Shown piece by piece: positions 43,301 to 53,845 of a DNA stretch of 64,000 bases. The notes beneath the pieces are model-generated. The model did not search any database and was not told where the DNA came from. It worked only from the letters and a program-made list of their open reading frames with translations. Each line of letters starts with the position of its first letter. Position 1 is the first letter of the stretch. The position numbers and the translations under genes were made by a program. This DNA comes from Turnera subulata (taxonomy: Eukaryota > Streptophyta > Magnoliopsida > Malpighiales > Passifloraceae). The DNA is taken from NCBI GenBank assembly GCA_028386065.3, contig JAKUCV010004254.1, positions 308,827 to 372,826 on the forward strand, given 5' to 3'.

Positions 43301-44597
43301 ATGAGTGAAGATTTCTGTTCCAAGGTGTTCCAATGGATGGAGAGCATCCCCTAAACGCGTCGCTTCGACCTCAAGCCAACCGGACTTAGTGGCTTGTTCG
43401 ACCTAGCCTATGTGAAGATTGATGAAGGCTTGATTCATGCTGCTGCTATGTTCTGGGATCATGACCATCACGTGTTCCGCTTTGTCCCTTCCACGGCAGA
43501 ACTCTGTCCCACGGTAGAAGAATTCGGCACGCTTTTGGATGTAAAAATAGGGGAAGATATTGCCATGATCTCCCCCACCGCAGTAGCTGAGCTGGAGGTT
43601 AATTCCTTTCTGTCCCTTGACGGCAACCAACTGAAATTCTTGCGGGGCAAGGGGGAATTCATGAACTTATCTCCCATAGTTGATCAATACTTTGTTAGTA
43701 CTGCATCACACGGATATCTAAAATGCAGCCCTTCCTGGAGAAGCAGACGTGACCATGCCCTAGCTTTGGTGATGGTAAGCGAATTCTTGTTAGTCACCCG
43801 TTCTGGCACGTGCCCCCTCGGTGTTGGCGCTTTGGTGGCTAAGCTCTTTAACTGCTGTAACGTGGTGCCTTCTGTTTTGGGCGAGACTCTTATTTGCTTG
43901 GATACTCTGACATCTTATCCTTGCAAGCCCTTGACTAGTTCTCCCCTCCTTCTCCAGGTATCATTCTCGATTTATCTGACTTCTAAAATCGCATTTACTC
44001 TCCCTCGCTTCTGTACAAAACTCGTGAACTCGTTTCTTTTTTCAGATGTGGATATACGACCATCTCCAATTGATCCTCCCTCCAAAGTCTGGCTGGTATA
44101 CCCCCATGGACTATCATGAGCAAAACCTCATCGTTGTTGTTTCTTCTACCAAAGATTGGGTGCTTTTTATGAAGGATATGGCTAACAGCCAAATCTTGTG
44201 GTGTTGCCCTTGGTTCCACCTGCAAGCAGTCGTCTTCCGCTTGCCCGGTCAGAAGGTGGTGGTCCTCCCAGGGGTTTATCGTTCTACCCAATATTATTCG
44301 GCTAGAATAGCTAGACAGTTTGGCCGTGCTCAATTCACTCCTCTGCCTTCATGCTCGCCCCTCGACATGTTAACGGACAATCGTATCATAAAGCTCATGC
44401 ACAGATACTGGAGTCAGCCCATAAGAGTTAAAGTTCTTAATCCGAAGGCCCCCTTTTCTTCCGAGGGATATCAACAATGGTTGAAGAAATACATGGGTTA
44501 TTTTGAATGGATCCTTTTAGGTTACAAGAATCTATTTTTAGGATCAAATGTTCGCTTAGAACCCGAATCTCCTAGCGACAATGAAGAAGAAGCTTAA
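43301..44597 (+). pseudogene. DUF7745/plant-mobile-domain-like protein, one premature stop
   Basis: Exon 1 from ATG 43301 ('MSEDFCSKVFQWMESIP', then TAA at 43352, then 'FDLAYVKIDEGLIHAAAMFW', 'FRFVPSTAELCPTVEEFGTL', 'GVGALVAKLFNCCNVVP') to about 43957. An intron with GT at 43958 and 'tttttcag' at 44045 is predicted. Exon 2 reads 'LPPKSGWYTPMDYHEQNL', 'NSQILWCCPWFHLQ', 'YYSARIARQFGRAQFTPLP' and ends in an acidic tail. The style matches the DUF7745 family found in plant transposable-element settings. Only one stop breaks an otherwise open gene. Family assignment is from recalled motifs. Confidence 0.6.
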
Positions 44598-44762
44598 GCA
44601 TACTGGATGTTTTGCTAGGATAAATTTTATGACATGTGTAATGCATGCAAAATAAATGAGTGAATGAACTCCCTTTTTCTTTCTTGTCAACCTTTAAACT
44701 CTTATTAGTAAAAATTGGCTGGACCCTGAATTTTATCACATTCTTCCCTTTTGAGAGCACAA

Positions 44763-45207
44763 AGAATTGGATCTATATTATACATAATATTTCTTCAACT
44801 AGTCCAGGTTGACTGGCTCTCGAACTCATTCCCGTCCAAGTCTCTAATCTTTGTAGCACCTCTTGACATGAATTCTTTGATGATGTAGGCCCGATCCATT
44901 TAGCCTTGAATTTGCCCCTAGGGTCATGCACGGGTTGTATTATTTCTTTCAACACCTTGTCCCCTTTCTTCAATCCTCTCTCTCGAACTCGCTTATTGAA
45001 GGCTCGAGCTATCCTCCTTCGGTACCCCTGCACCTGGTGTAAGGTTGATAATCGTTTTTCTTCGAGCAATGCTAATTCATCAAGTCTTTCTTGTACCCAT
45101 TTTGTCTCAGGAAGCTCACTCTCCTAAGCCACCCTCAAGGAATGCACTTCAAGTTTTGTTGGCAATACAACTTTCATGCCGTACACTAGAGAATATGAGG
45201 TTGCACC
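44763..45207 (-). pseudogene. Ty3-gypsy integrase C-terminal fragment
   Basis: On the minus strand: 'ATSYSLVYGMKVVLPTKLE', a stop, 'ESELPETKWVQERLDEL', 'RRRIARAFNKRVRERGLKKG' and 'IIQPVHDPRGKFKAKWIGP'. This is the end of the integrase of Athila/Tat-type elements (family words YSLVYG.EAVLP, RRIARAFNK.V, D.RGKF.P.W.GP). It is cut at 45208 by the copia LTR A3. Confidence 0.85.
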
Positions 45208-45637
45208 TGTTAGTGTAATATGCCCAAAAGCCAATCAATGGATGATTGTTTGTAGTCAAGTATACACATTAAGGTTATTCCAATAAATATCGTTTATGAG
45301 ATAAACGCTTGCACATATTTATAACCCTAGAATATTTTATATTCTTAAATGTCCCTAGTTTATTGTTATTATGGATGGGTTGTAATAATAAATTAAGAGT
45401 AGCATATGTTGAGAATTTATATGTGATATGAATTCCACATACGGGTACAAGTTAGAGAACTTGTGGACTGGACCGACAAACATAAGAACGCTGCATGGAA
45501 CGTTATATGTTTGTCGATAGCGGTTCTTATATGTATTGTCCTTAGACTTGAGATCATCAAGGTTCCCAACATATGAGCCGTATACTTTGATATTACCCTT
45601 GGCTATTTCGTAAATGAGTAGACCTTAGTGTAATCAT

Positions 45638-47037
45638 TGAAAGATCGAAAAGACTAAGCTAGAGGGGGGTGAATAGCTTTAGACCTAAAACTGAAAATAT
45701 TTGCAGGAAATAAAATGCGGAATTGAAAGAAGGACACAAGAAATTTTTATACTGGTTCACACACAACGAATTTGTGGCTAATCCAGTCCTTCAAGGTCCA
45801 CTTGAAGAGTTCACTATCTACCGTTAAGCTTCCGGGTGCTTAACAAACCGTTTACAACCTAGGAATTCTAATCACAAGAATCCTACACACTTGCTTGAAG
45901 ATACCTCACTTCAAGACTTCTCTCAAGGAAAGAAAATCACTCTTCCTATGAGTAGTTACAAGGGAACAAACCTCCCTTTCAGTGTATGAACAACACTACA
46001 AAGATTACTCAGACAAAAGCTCTCTCAAGAGTGGGTATGAGTTACAATTAAGCTCTAATAAGGCAACTCTCAATAGTCTCAAAGGAATTGGCTCTTAAAC
46101 TTGAATGATTGTTTTGCAATGAATGATGAATGAATAGAGAGTTGATTAGTTAGAAACAGAGCTGAAAATGCTCAATTTGTAGCTCTGAAAAGTCATGGAG
46201 CCGTTTGAAATCCACCCAAGAAAGAGCTTTAAACAAAACATAGTGGGTGCTAAAAGTTGTCAGCAATAACGGCCATAACATCGATGTTTTAATTTTCAAC
46301 ATCGATGTTTTGTCCAGCAAATTTGAATTTTTGGACTAACGGTAACTAAAACATCGATGTTCTCAAACCCAACATCGATGTTATTTTGATTCTGTGTAAA
46401 AAAACCTTTAAAGCTTCATATTAAGAACATCGATGTTTTGAAAACCAACATCGATGTTATTTTACTTCTGTGAAAAACGATTAAAACTGACCATTGAAGA
46501 ACATCGATGTTTATCAATCCAACATCGATGTTTTGCTCATGTAAAAGTATTTTCAAATGCAACGGTCATTATAACATCGATGTTATGGATTCCAACATCG
46601 ATGTTATTTGCCTACTGCCAAATGTTGGAAATCGTTGAAGAAATCACAACATCGATGTTTTAATTACAACATCGATGTTTTGGCACTTCTGCCAAATTTT
46701 GAGAAAGACTTGAAAACACAGAACATCGATGTTTTTGGGAACAACATCGATGTTATTGACTCAAAATACAATTTTATGACTGAAAGCATGCTATGAAATG
46801 TATGAGTGAAATTTGTTTTGTTTGAGCCAATGCCTAAGAGAAGTTGAGTGTTTTACCTTGTACAAATGGGTCCTAACTTCTCTTGCTCTTCTTTGCACTT
46901 CAACTCTTGATCATATCTTCACTTGAATTCTTGATCACTTTGGTTTTGCTTGATTTCTTTTTGCTTCATCTATGTTATGATCTTGGTTTGTCATTTATCA
47001 AAACCTGTAATGAACCATGAAGACATAGGTTCTAACA
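45638..47037 (-). mobile_element. Solo LTR H (1,400 bp) nested in LTR A3, carrying a palindrome array
   Basis: In plus orientation it begins TGAAAGATCG and ends GGTTCTAACA, so in minus sense it starts TGTTAGAACC. It has perfect ATCAT duplications at 45633-45637 and 47038-47042. It includes the phrase 'ctagaggggggtgaatagc' often seen in plant LTRs. No coding sequence is present. Its notable content is the array of AACATCGATGTT palindromes at 46277-46754. Confidence 0.88.
46277..46754. repeat. Array of 14 perfect AACATCGATGTT palindromes in 7 pairs
   Basis: Starts: 46277/46298, 46350/46371, 46426/46447, 46500/46521, 46573/46594, 46648/46668, 46722/46743. Within a pair the distance is 21 (once 20); between pairs it is 73-76. 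Every copy is exact over 12 bases, while the sequence between them varies. In RNA each pair can form a 12-bp stem with a loop of 8-9 bases, or any copy can pair with any other. Confidence 0.97.
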
Positions 47038-48128
47038 ATCATTGGGTATATGATAAATGTGTAGTGGGTATTGTATGATCCAGAGGGGCTTTGTCCAACC
47101 CATATAACGGGTATATTATCGGATGGTTTCTTGATAGAGTTGAACCGTAAATGCATGGCCATGCTCGGATTATGATATGGTGATATCATAGGTATCCGTT
47201 TTACGCGGTTAACTCGAGGATCAAGAAACCGAGATTGAACATATGCGAGATTGACACATTCCATGTCTCGTGTTTAATCTTGATAATGGGACGAAGGGAC
47301 GATGACATGTTTCCGAGGCATATTGAATCAGTACTGATCTTGTCGTTCGGGTAGCAATGATGTGTTGCTAGATGCCGCTCTTTGCTTAAAATTGTAAATA
47401 AGTTTACAATTATTGTTGGACGTTACAAGTGCCTATAGGGTCACACACTTAGAGCCGTTGATTCGAGCAGGTAGTTGAACCAGGTATTTGAGTTTGTGGT
47501 TGGACCATGGTTGGATTGTGGTTGGACCAGGGTCGTTTTGGGTTGGTTTGGTTCACTAAATGTCTGATTTATTGAACCATAATTAGTGCCATGTGATGTG
47601 TAATCCCACCAAGAGTTAGTGGAGCCATGATTAGCTAAAAACTAATCATGTTGGCCAAAGGTGTTGGCCACTTTGTCCCTTGCTTTGTAAGTGGGGTTTG
47701 ATTAAGCATAATCTGATTATGCTATAGGGAATTATCACTTTGAGTCTGACATTTTTTAGAGGATTGAGCCTTGAGAGGGTCTTGAGAGTTCTTGTGAGTT
47801 TCAGACCATACACAAGAAGAAAATACCACAACCTCTAGCTTCCGAAACCTGCTGCTAGCACATCAGTTCGGGGGTGCTCGGGTTGGTAATCGTGTGACGA
47901 TTCCAACTAGTTATCACGGTTCGTGTGGATACTGTAGAGGGGCAGGATTGTTGTCCGGCTCTTGCTGATTCGGTTCATCGGTTGAGTGAAAGACCTCAAC
48001 CATTTCCAGGTACGATTTTTTTTTATTCGGTTTACTCTGTTTCACATGGATCCTCTATGAGTATCGGTATTTCCGCTGCACATTTGGTTGCATTTGATTG
48101 TCAAATTGCATGACCCGGTTACTTACAG

Positions 48129-48141
48129 TGGTAGTGGAGCC
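48129..48141 (+). promoter_or_regulatory. Primer binding site of copia A3
   Basis: TGGTAGTGGAGCC, one base after the LTR, is a copia-type initiator tRNA-Met site. Confidence 0.8.
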
Positions 48142-48430
48142 TCTTGTGAAACGCTAAACCGAATTTGTTGTGCATATGTATGATATGCTTCTGTAAATAT
48201 ATATGATATGTTGTATATGATGTAGCATGATCATATATATAGAATTCAATTCTTGTATATGTGATATATATTGTGGTTGTGTTTGTCAAAAGTGTTTTGA
48301 CAATGAATGCTTGATTGGTATGTGATATCAATCAAGGTGTTTATGGCAGTAAGTCGAATGAGATCGACAAGGAAAAATCGATTGTCGGTTTGCATATAGA
48401 ACGATTGTCGTTCTAGTACAGCAGGGCCAA

Positions 48431-49039
48431 AACAACGATGTTTGTGAGTCAAACATCGATGTTCACATGAGTTTCGCCTTGGCCGGATCTTCCAAACATC
48501 GATGTTGTGTGACAAACATCGATGTTCTAATGAAGATTGGCTTTGGCAGAGCCTTGAAACATCGATGTTCACGCGCTAAACATCGATGTTCTCAGGACGA
48601 GTGGCCTTGGCAGAACTCTCAAACATCGATGTTCAAGAGTTAAACATCGATGCTCTAGAGTTCTGCCGAATTGTTATGAGAATTCAGAATTCTTAAACAT
48701 CGATGTTTAAGTTGAAACATCGATGTTCTTGAGTTTTAGAACCTCAAACATCGATGTTTAAATGTTTTACATCGATGTTTAAAACTACTGCCAAAAATCT
48801 TGAATTTCCAGAACCTCAAGACATCGATGTTCACAAGTTAAACATCGATGTTCTTGGTCTCTGCCAAAAGATTTCGAGTTCCAGAATTCTCAAACATCGA
48901 TGTTTAAGAGTTACACGTCGATGTTCAAGAGTTAGACATCGATGTTCAAGAGTTAAACATCGATGTTCTTGAGCACTGCCGAGTAGTTGGGAGAATCAGA
49001 TTCTCACATCATCGATGTTCATTGTTAGACATCGATGTT
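48431..49039. repeat. Second AACATCGATGTT array, in the 5' leader of copia A3
   Basis: About 18 copies start at 48431, 48452, 48495, 48515, 48558, 48579, 48622, 48643, 48696, 48716, 48747, 48768, 48820, 48841, 48893, 48914, 48935, 48956, 49008 and 49028 (20 positions counting degenerate ones). Most match exactly or with one change. Partners are 20-21 apart and pairs mostly 63-74 apart; 48893-48956 is a run of four. Spacers contain a recurring 'ctgcc' word as in array 1. The array lies between PBS and gag. Confidence 0.93.
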
Positions 49040-49410
49040 CGCATGTAATTTTGGTTTCCAAATTTACAAAATATCAATATATGATTCATCAAGAACATGC
49101 ATGTAATGTATTGGAATAATATGTTGATGAAAATATTAAGTTCTTCTTGTGTTGCCTTCCATGATAAGCACTCATCAAGGTTAAGATCAACAATTGGTAG
49201 GTTTTGCCAAAGCAAGGTACCAATGTTTATCCTAGCAAGGTGCGACGCGATAATTGTCCTACTTATCTAGTAGTGAAATATGGATCTTGGCCTACTTATA
49301 TAATTGTCTTGATTTGTATAGTAGGAGCATCATTTAATAGAATTCCTTGTTAAATGATTTTGTATGCATGACTCTTATTTGTGTGAGTTGATAATTGTTG
49401 TAGAATTCCC

Positions 49411-50702
49411 ATGGCACAAAACACTAGCACAATATCACTGCGATCGGTCCTTTAGAAGGAAAAGCTGAATGGGAATAACTTCCTAAAATGGTATCATAAT
49501 TTGAGGATAGTCCTCTAACAATAAAATAAATTGTATGTCCTCGAAGGGCCTGTTCTAAATGAACCGACGCCTAGTGCTTCTAGGGCTGGAAAGGATGCTT
49601 ACAAGAAGCTTCTTGATGATGCATTGGATGCATCATGCCTTATACTTATAACCATGGACTCTAAGCTTCAGAAGCAACATGAGAAATTGGGGGCGTTCGA
49701 TGTGATCGAACACCTGAGAGGTATGAGACCTCTAAGGCATTGTTCCAATGCAGGATGGCTGAGTCATCACTCGTAAGACCTCATGTGCTCAAAATGATTG
49801 GATACATTGAGAGCCTCGAGGGTCTTGTTTTTCCTTTGCTGAAGGAGTTGGCCGTTGATCTAGTCCTGCAATCGTTGCTGGATAGTTACAGCCAATCTGT
49901 CATAAGCTTCAATATGAATCATCTTGACAAATCCTTGTCTGAGTTGCTCAACATGTTAAGAACAGCTGAGCAACAGATGAAGGCAAACAATCCAACAGCA
50001 TTATGATGGTTGGAAGTAGCAAGGGAAAGGGTAAGGGCAAGGTGAAGAAATTTCTCAAAAAGTTTGGTGCATCTTCTTCACAAGTGCTGAAACCCAAAGG
50101 TGGTGTTGCAAAGGAAGGTCAATGCTTCCATTGCAAGAAGTCCGGTCATTGGAAATGTAACTGTCCTGTTTACCTTGAAGAGGTAAAGAAGCAGAAGGGA
50201 GGTGAGACTTCCGCTTCAGGTATTTTCGTTATAGAAGCTAATATCTCTATCTCAGCATCATGGGTAATAGATACCGGATGTGGTTCTCACATTTGTGTAA
50301 ATGTGAAGGAACTGAGAAAGAGTAGGAGATTGGCAAAGGGTAAGATAGACTTGCATGTGGGAAGTGGAGCAAGAGTTGCTGCACTAGCCGTAGGAACTTA
50401 CTATCTTACCTTACCGAGTGGTTTGGTTTAGAACTAGACAATTGTTATTATGTACCAACCATAAGCAGGAATTTTATTTCTGTTTCTTGTCTTGACAAGA
50501 AAGGCTTTGCATTTGTAATAAAGGACAATTGTTGTTCTATTTATTTCAATGATGTTTTTTATGGTGGTGCGTATTTAAGCAATGGTTTGTATGTTCTTAA
50601 CCTAGAAACTGCGATCTATAACGTTAATACGAAGAAGGTTAGAATGAACGATTCTAATGAAACCTACCTTTGGCATTGTCGATAGGGCCATATAAATTTG
50701 AA
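49411..50702 (+). pseudogene. Copia A3 gag and protease
   Basis: ATG 49411 opens 'MAQNTSTISLRSVL', then TAG at 49453. Further frames give 'NEPTPSASRAGKDAYKKLLD', 'LGAFDVIEHLRGM', 'VLKMIGYIESLEGLVFPLL' (UBN2-type gag), a CCHC knuckle CFHCKKSGHWKCNC near 50123-50162 and the protease 'SWVIDTGCGSHIC' near 50260. The frame continues to the GAG_pre-integrase zone ('YLWHCR', stop, 'GHINL') and then switches to family B sequence near 50700. Several frameshifts and stops are present. Confidence 0.85.
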
Positions 50703-51429
50703 GCTTAGTAGCCAGTTATCTCCGCAGACAGATGAAGAACGAGAGTACATGGCAACAGTCCCTTATGCCAATGTAGTCGGAAGCTTGATGTATGCAATGG
50801 TGTGTACGAGACCGGATATTTCACAAGCTGTTAGTGTTGTAAGCAGATACATGCATGATCCTGGCAGAGGTCATTGGCAAGCTATGAAATGGATTCTTCG
50901 GTATATCAAAGATACCGTAGACGTTGGCCTAATGTTTGAGCGAGATGAATCACTTGGTCAAGGAGTGGTTGGATATTGTGATTCTGACTATGTAGGAGAT
51001 TTGGATAAGCGAAGATCGACGACGGGCTATTTGTTCACTTTAGCAAAAGCCCCTGTTAGTTGGAAGTCCACTTTACAGTCAACGGTGGTTTTGTCTACTA
51101 CAGAGGCAGAGTATATGGCTATTACAGAAGCTGTAAAGGAGGCGATTTGGCTTCACGGGTTGCTAAAAGACTTGGGAGTTGGTCAGAAACAACTTGTAGT
51201 ATATTCTGACAGTCAGAGTGCTATTCATTTGGCAAAGAATCAAGTCTTTCATGCACGGACGAAGCATATCGATGTTCGCTATCAATTTGTAAGGGAGATT
51301 CTCGAAGAAGAAGAGAAACTTCTCCAAAAAGTTTTGACTTCAGAGAATCATGCAGATATGTTGACCAAGGTGGTGACTAGGACCAAGTTTGAACATTGTT
51401 TAGACTTGGTCAATATCCTGCACTTTTGA
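50703..51429 (+). pseudogene. Copia family B RNase H end joined to family A front (copy B2)
   Basis: It encodes 'SSQLSPQTDEEREYMATVPY', 'YAMVCTRPDISQAVSVVSRY', 'YCDSDYVGDLDKRRSTTGY', 'TLQSTVVLSTTEAEY', 'YSDSQSAIHLAKNQVFHART' and 'NHADMLTKVVTRTKFEHCLD' in one open frame of about 240 codons. It corresponds to 23138-23735 of B1 with better preserved sequence and includes the true C-terminus missing there. Integrase and most of RT are absent between this and the gag-protease upstream. Confidence 0.88.
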
Positions 51430-51533
51430 GTTGGTGCCAGTTGGCACAAGTTGGAAGCACTATGAAGGCTGTTCTTTGTTTGGTTAAGAAGATTAGTACT
51501 TGGTGGGATTTGAATAGCAACAAGGTGGAGATT

Positions 51534-52172
51534 TGTTGGAATAGTGTTGCTATTCTTTGAATCTCACATCGTGGAGTTTGAGCTTGGAGGGGGGGGATTT
51601 TGTTTTGCTATAAATAGAACTTCCCCTTGCCTTAGTAAGTCATCCCAAAATTAGAGTATAATTGTATCCTAACAATTGTACTAAATACTCTTCTTCTCCT
51701 AGTAAAAGGAGCAGGCCTTTTTCTAGTGGTGCTCCGGAGACGTAGGCAAAATTGGCCGAACTCCGTTATCAATTTTTTAGTGTGTTCTTTCTTTATTATT
51801 CCGCCTTTAATTTCCGCATTTGTTTATTTGTTTAGTATTCAACATTGGCCGGCTAAGCCGCCTTATCTCTTTGTTGGCTGGCTAAGCCGCCTTATTTCTT
51901 TCTTGGCTGGCAAAGCCGCCTTGTTTCATTTGTTGGCCGGCTAAGCCGCCTTTGTCGGGTATAGGTTGTGAATTATAACACTGTGCAAGTGAGTCCTGTC
52001 TAGGAGGTTGGGTTTTAAGTGAACCACTGTTTCTCCAGTCTTTCCTGGGGATTTATCTTGGAATGATAATTCTGTCTAAGGAGATAGGCTAGGCCATATT
52101 TCCTGGGAATTATCGAATTAGTTCAATTCACTAGTTTGTTGTAGTGGGAAATTACCCGAGTTTTCCCCAACA
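51534..52172 (+). mobile_element. Copia family B 3' LTR (copy B2), 639 bp
   Basis: It starts TGTTGGAATAGTG after a purine-rich 'aaggtggagat' tract and ends TTTTCCCCAACA. It matches LTR B1 ('gtggtgctccggagacgtag', four 'ggctaagccgcctt' units). It has the TATA box CTATAAATAG at about 51608. F-box/DUF295 sequence follows immediately. Confidence 0.9.
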
Positions 52173-53007
52173 GCTTGTACCTAGTGTTTTGGTTTGCACT
52201 TCTAGGAATGTTCCTCCAAGTGAAGTTGCTGTTAGTTCATGTTTTCGTAGTATTGGTGACAAAGATAGAGTTTTATACGTCAATGATAAGTTTTATGCTT
52301 TGAATAGGAGAAGAAGTGTTGCAGTGATTGACGACAGCAAGAAGATTATAAGGCAACTTGCTCAGGGAGACGGCGACAATTACAATCCATATCAGATTTT
52401 AGTGGAATCTTTAGGGGAATTATTTTCGGCGTGCCAAGATTCGGAACGGGGGAATATTAATCTAAGATTTGAAGTTGAGAAACTAGATGAGAAGGGGGCA
52501 AATGGGTTAAGCCAACTGGTGATGAACTGAAGGGACGCTTGGTTTTTGCTGGATATTTTTCTACGTTCTCGCTTATGGCTAATGATTTTCCAGAGTACAA
52601 GCCCAACTGCATTCAATGGAGAATGAAGGAAGACGGGTATTTTGATCGTCTTAGCCAGGAACTGGGGCTACCTTCAATAGATTTTGAGTTCATAACACAG
52701 GCGTCGCTAGAGTTTTATACGTCAATGATAAGTTTTATGCTTTGGGTAAGAGAAGAAGTATTGCAGTGATCGATGGCAGCAAGAAGATTATAAGGCAAGT
52801 TGCTCAGGGAAACACTTACTATTACAATCCGTATCAGATTTTACTGGAGTCTTTGGGGGACTTATTATTGGTGTGCAAAGATTTGAAACAGGAGAATAAT
52901 GTTGTAAGATTTGAGGTCGAGAAACTGGATGAGAGGGGATGCAAATGGGTTAAGCTATCCGGAGAAGAACTGAAGGGGCGTTTGCTTTTTGCAGACCGCC
53001 GTTCTTC
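52173..53007 (+). pseudogene. F-box/DUF295 pseudogene with partial internal duplication
   Basis: A first DUF295 run: 'RVLYVNDKFYALNRRRSVAV', 'YNPYQILVESLGELFSACQD', 'FEVEKLDEKG', then frameshifted 'FSLMANDFPEYKPNCIQ'. From about 52705 the same domain starts again: 'RVLYVNDKFYALGKRRSIAV', 'YNPYQILLESLGDLLLVCKD', 'VEKLDERGCKWVKLSGEEL'. Hence there is a tandem duplication of about 500 bases. The N-terminal F-box is absent, replaced by the copia LTR. Confidence 0.8.
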
Positions 53008-53329
53008 GTGTTTTTTTTATGCTAATCGAATATTATTGATAAAAGAAAGAAGTACATACAAGAAGTGGAAGACTAGCCAGCCAGGCACTGGCCAGACTAA
53101 CCTTATGAATTAAAAACTTGTTACAATTTGAGGGAGAGTAGAGAAGGAGACTAAAAAAACGAGAAAAGTTATAGAGATGAGATAATTCGTCCTTTCCAGT
53201 TTCTTAAAAACAGCGCATTGGAGATGACCATGGTGGAAGAGAAAGGAAATGATGGATGATTGCTTTTGATCTACCAGGTAGCTCTGGCCAGAATAAGGTC
53301 AGAAATGTAGTCCCATTGAGGTAACTTAG
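53008..53329 (-). mobile_element. Short retroposon (SINE-like or LINE tail) in the F-box relic
   Basis: About 320 bases lie between direct repeats CGTTCTTC (53000-53007 and 53330-53337), with a T-run at 53011 that is a poly(A) tail in minus sense. The minus-strand 3' end 'caataatattcgattagc' before the A-run resembles the LINE 3' ends at 3.9 and 8.9 kb ('agtaataaaattcgattagc'). Confidence 0.65.
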
Positions 53330-53520
53330 CGTTCTTCATTCTCGCTTATGGCTAATGATTTTCCCGAGTACAAGGCCAGCTGCATTCATTTTTCTGATTT
53401 CTCTTCTCAGTATAATTCTTATTGTTTTCGTTGCTATTACCGTATGTTTTTGTCCATCTTTGATCTGGAAGATGGTCGTATCTGTTAGGCTTGGTTTCGT
53501 CCACATGGAGCCAGCCATTG
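53330..53520 (+). pseudogene. F-box/DUF295 pseudogene, C-terminal continuation
   Basis: It resumes 'SSFSLMANDFPEYKASCIHF' directly after the retroposon and continues 'SYCFRCYYRMFLSIFDLEDG' with a stop soon after. It restores the end of the domain interrupted at 53007. Confidence 0.7.
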
Positions 53521-53845
53521 CTGAAAAAAAAAAGGAAGAAAAATAGCACCCAAATGTGGAATTTTAGCACCATTTTGTTGAATTTGTTGATGATCCACTT
53601 CCTATATAAAGGGTGTGAATTCATCTACACAACACACAACTCACATAAGAGTAGAGGGTGTGAGAGAGAGTTGCAGGAAAAGAGTGAAGGAAAGGGAGAA
53701 AGAAGAAGTTTAGTCCTTCTGTTTTGAGGAAGAAGAAGTTTAGTCCTTCTAAATTTCAGAAGGGACAAAATAGTTCCTCTTATTTAGTGAGTGACAAAAT
53801 AGTGAGAAAATACTTTTGGAGTATTTTTGGGAAACACTTGGGAAA
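53521..53845. other. Unassigned region left of copia A4
   Basis: There is a small tandem phrase 'aagaagtttagtccttct' (53702 and 53731). No gene is recognised. Confidence 0.35.

Larger units (their letters stand above)
45208..48127 (+). mobile_element. Copia family A 5' LTR (copy A3), interrupted by solo LTR H
   Basis: It starts TGTTAGTGTAATATGCCC and ends CGGTTACTTACA like A1. Removing 45638-47037 plus one 5-bp duplication leaves an LTR of about 1.5 kb colinear with the other copies. It is followed by a primer binding site, which shows that it is a 5' LTR. Confidence 0.9.

Noticed and set aside
46277..49039. Palindromic repeats with regular spacers, superficially like a CRISPR array
   Set aside because: The repeats are 12 bp with 8-9 bp or about 50 bp spacers, lie in plant LTR sequence, and there is no cas-like gene. 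They are hairpin or palindrome arrays.
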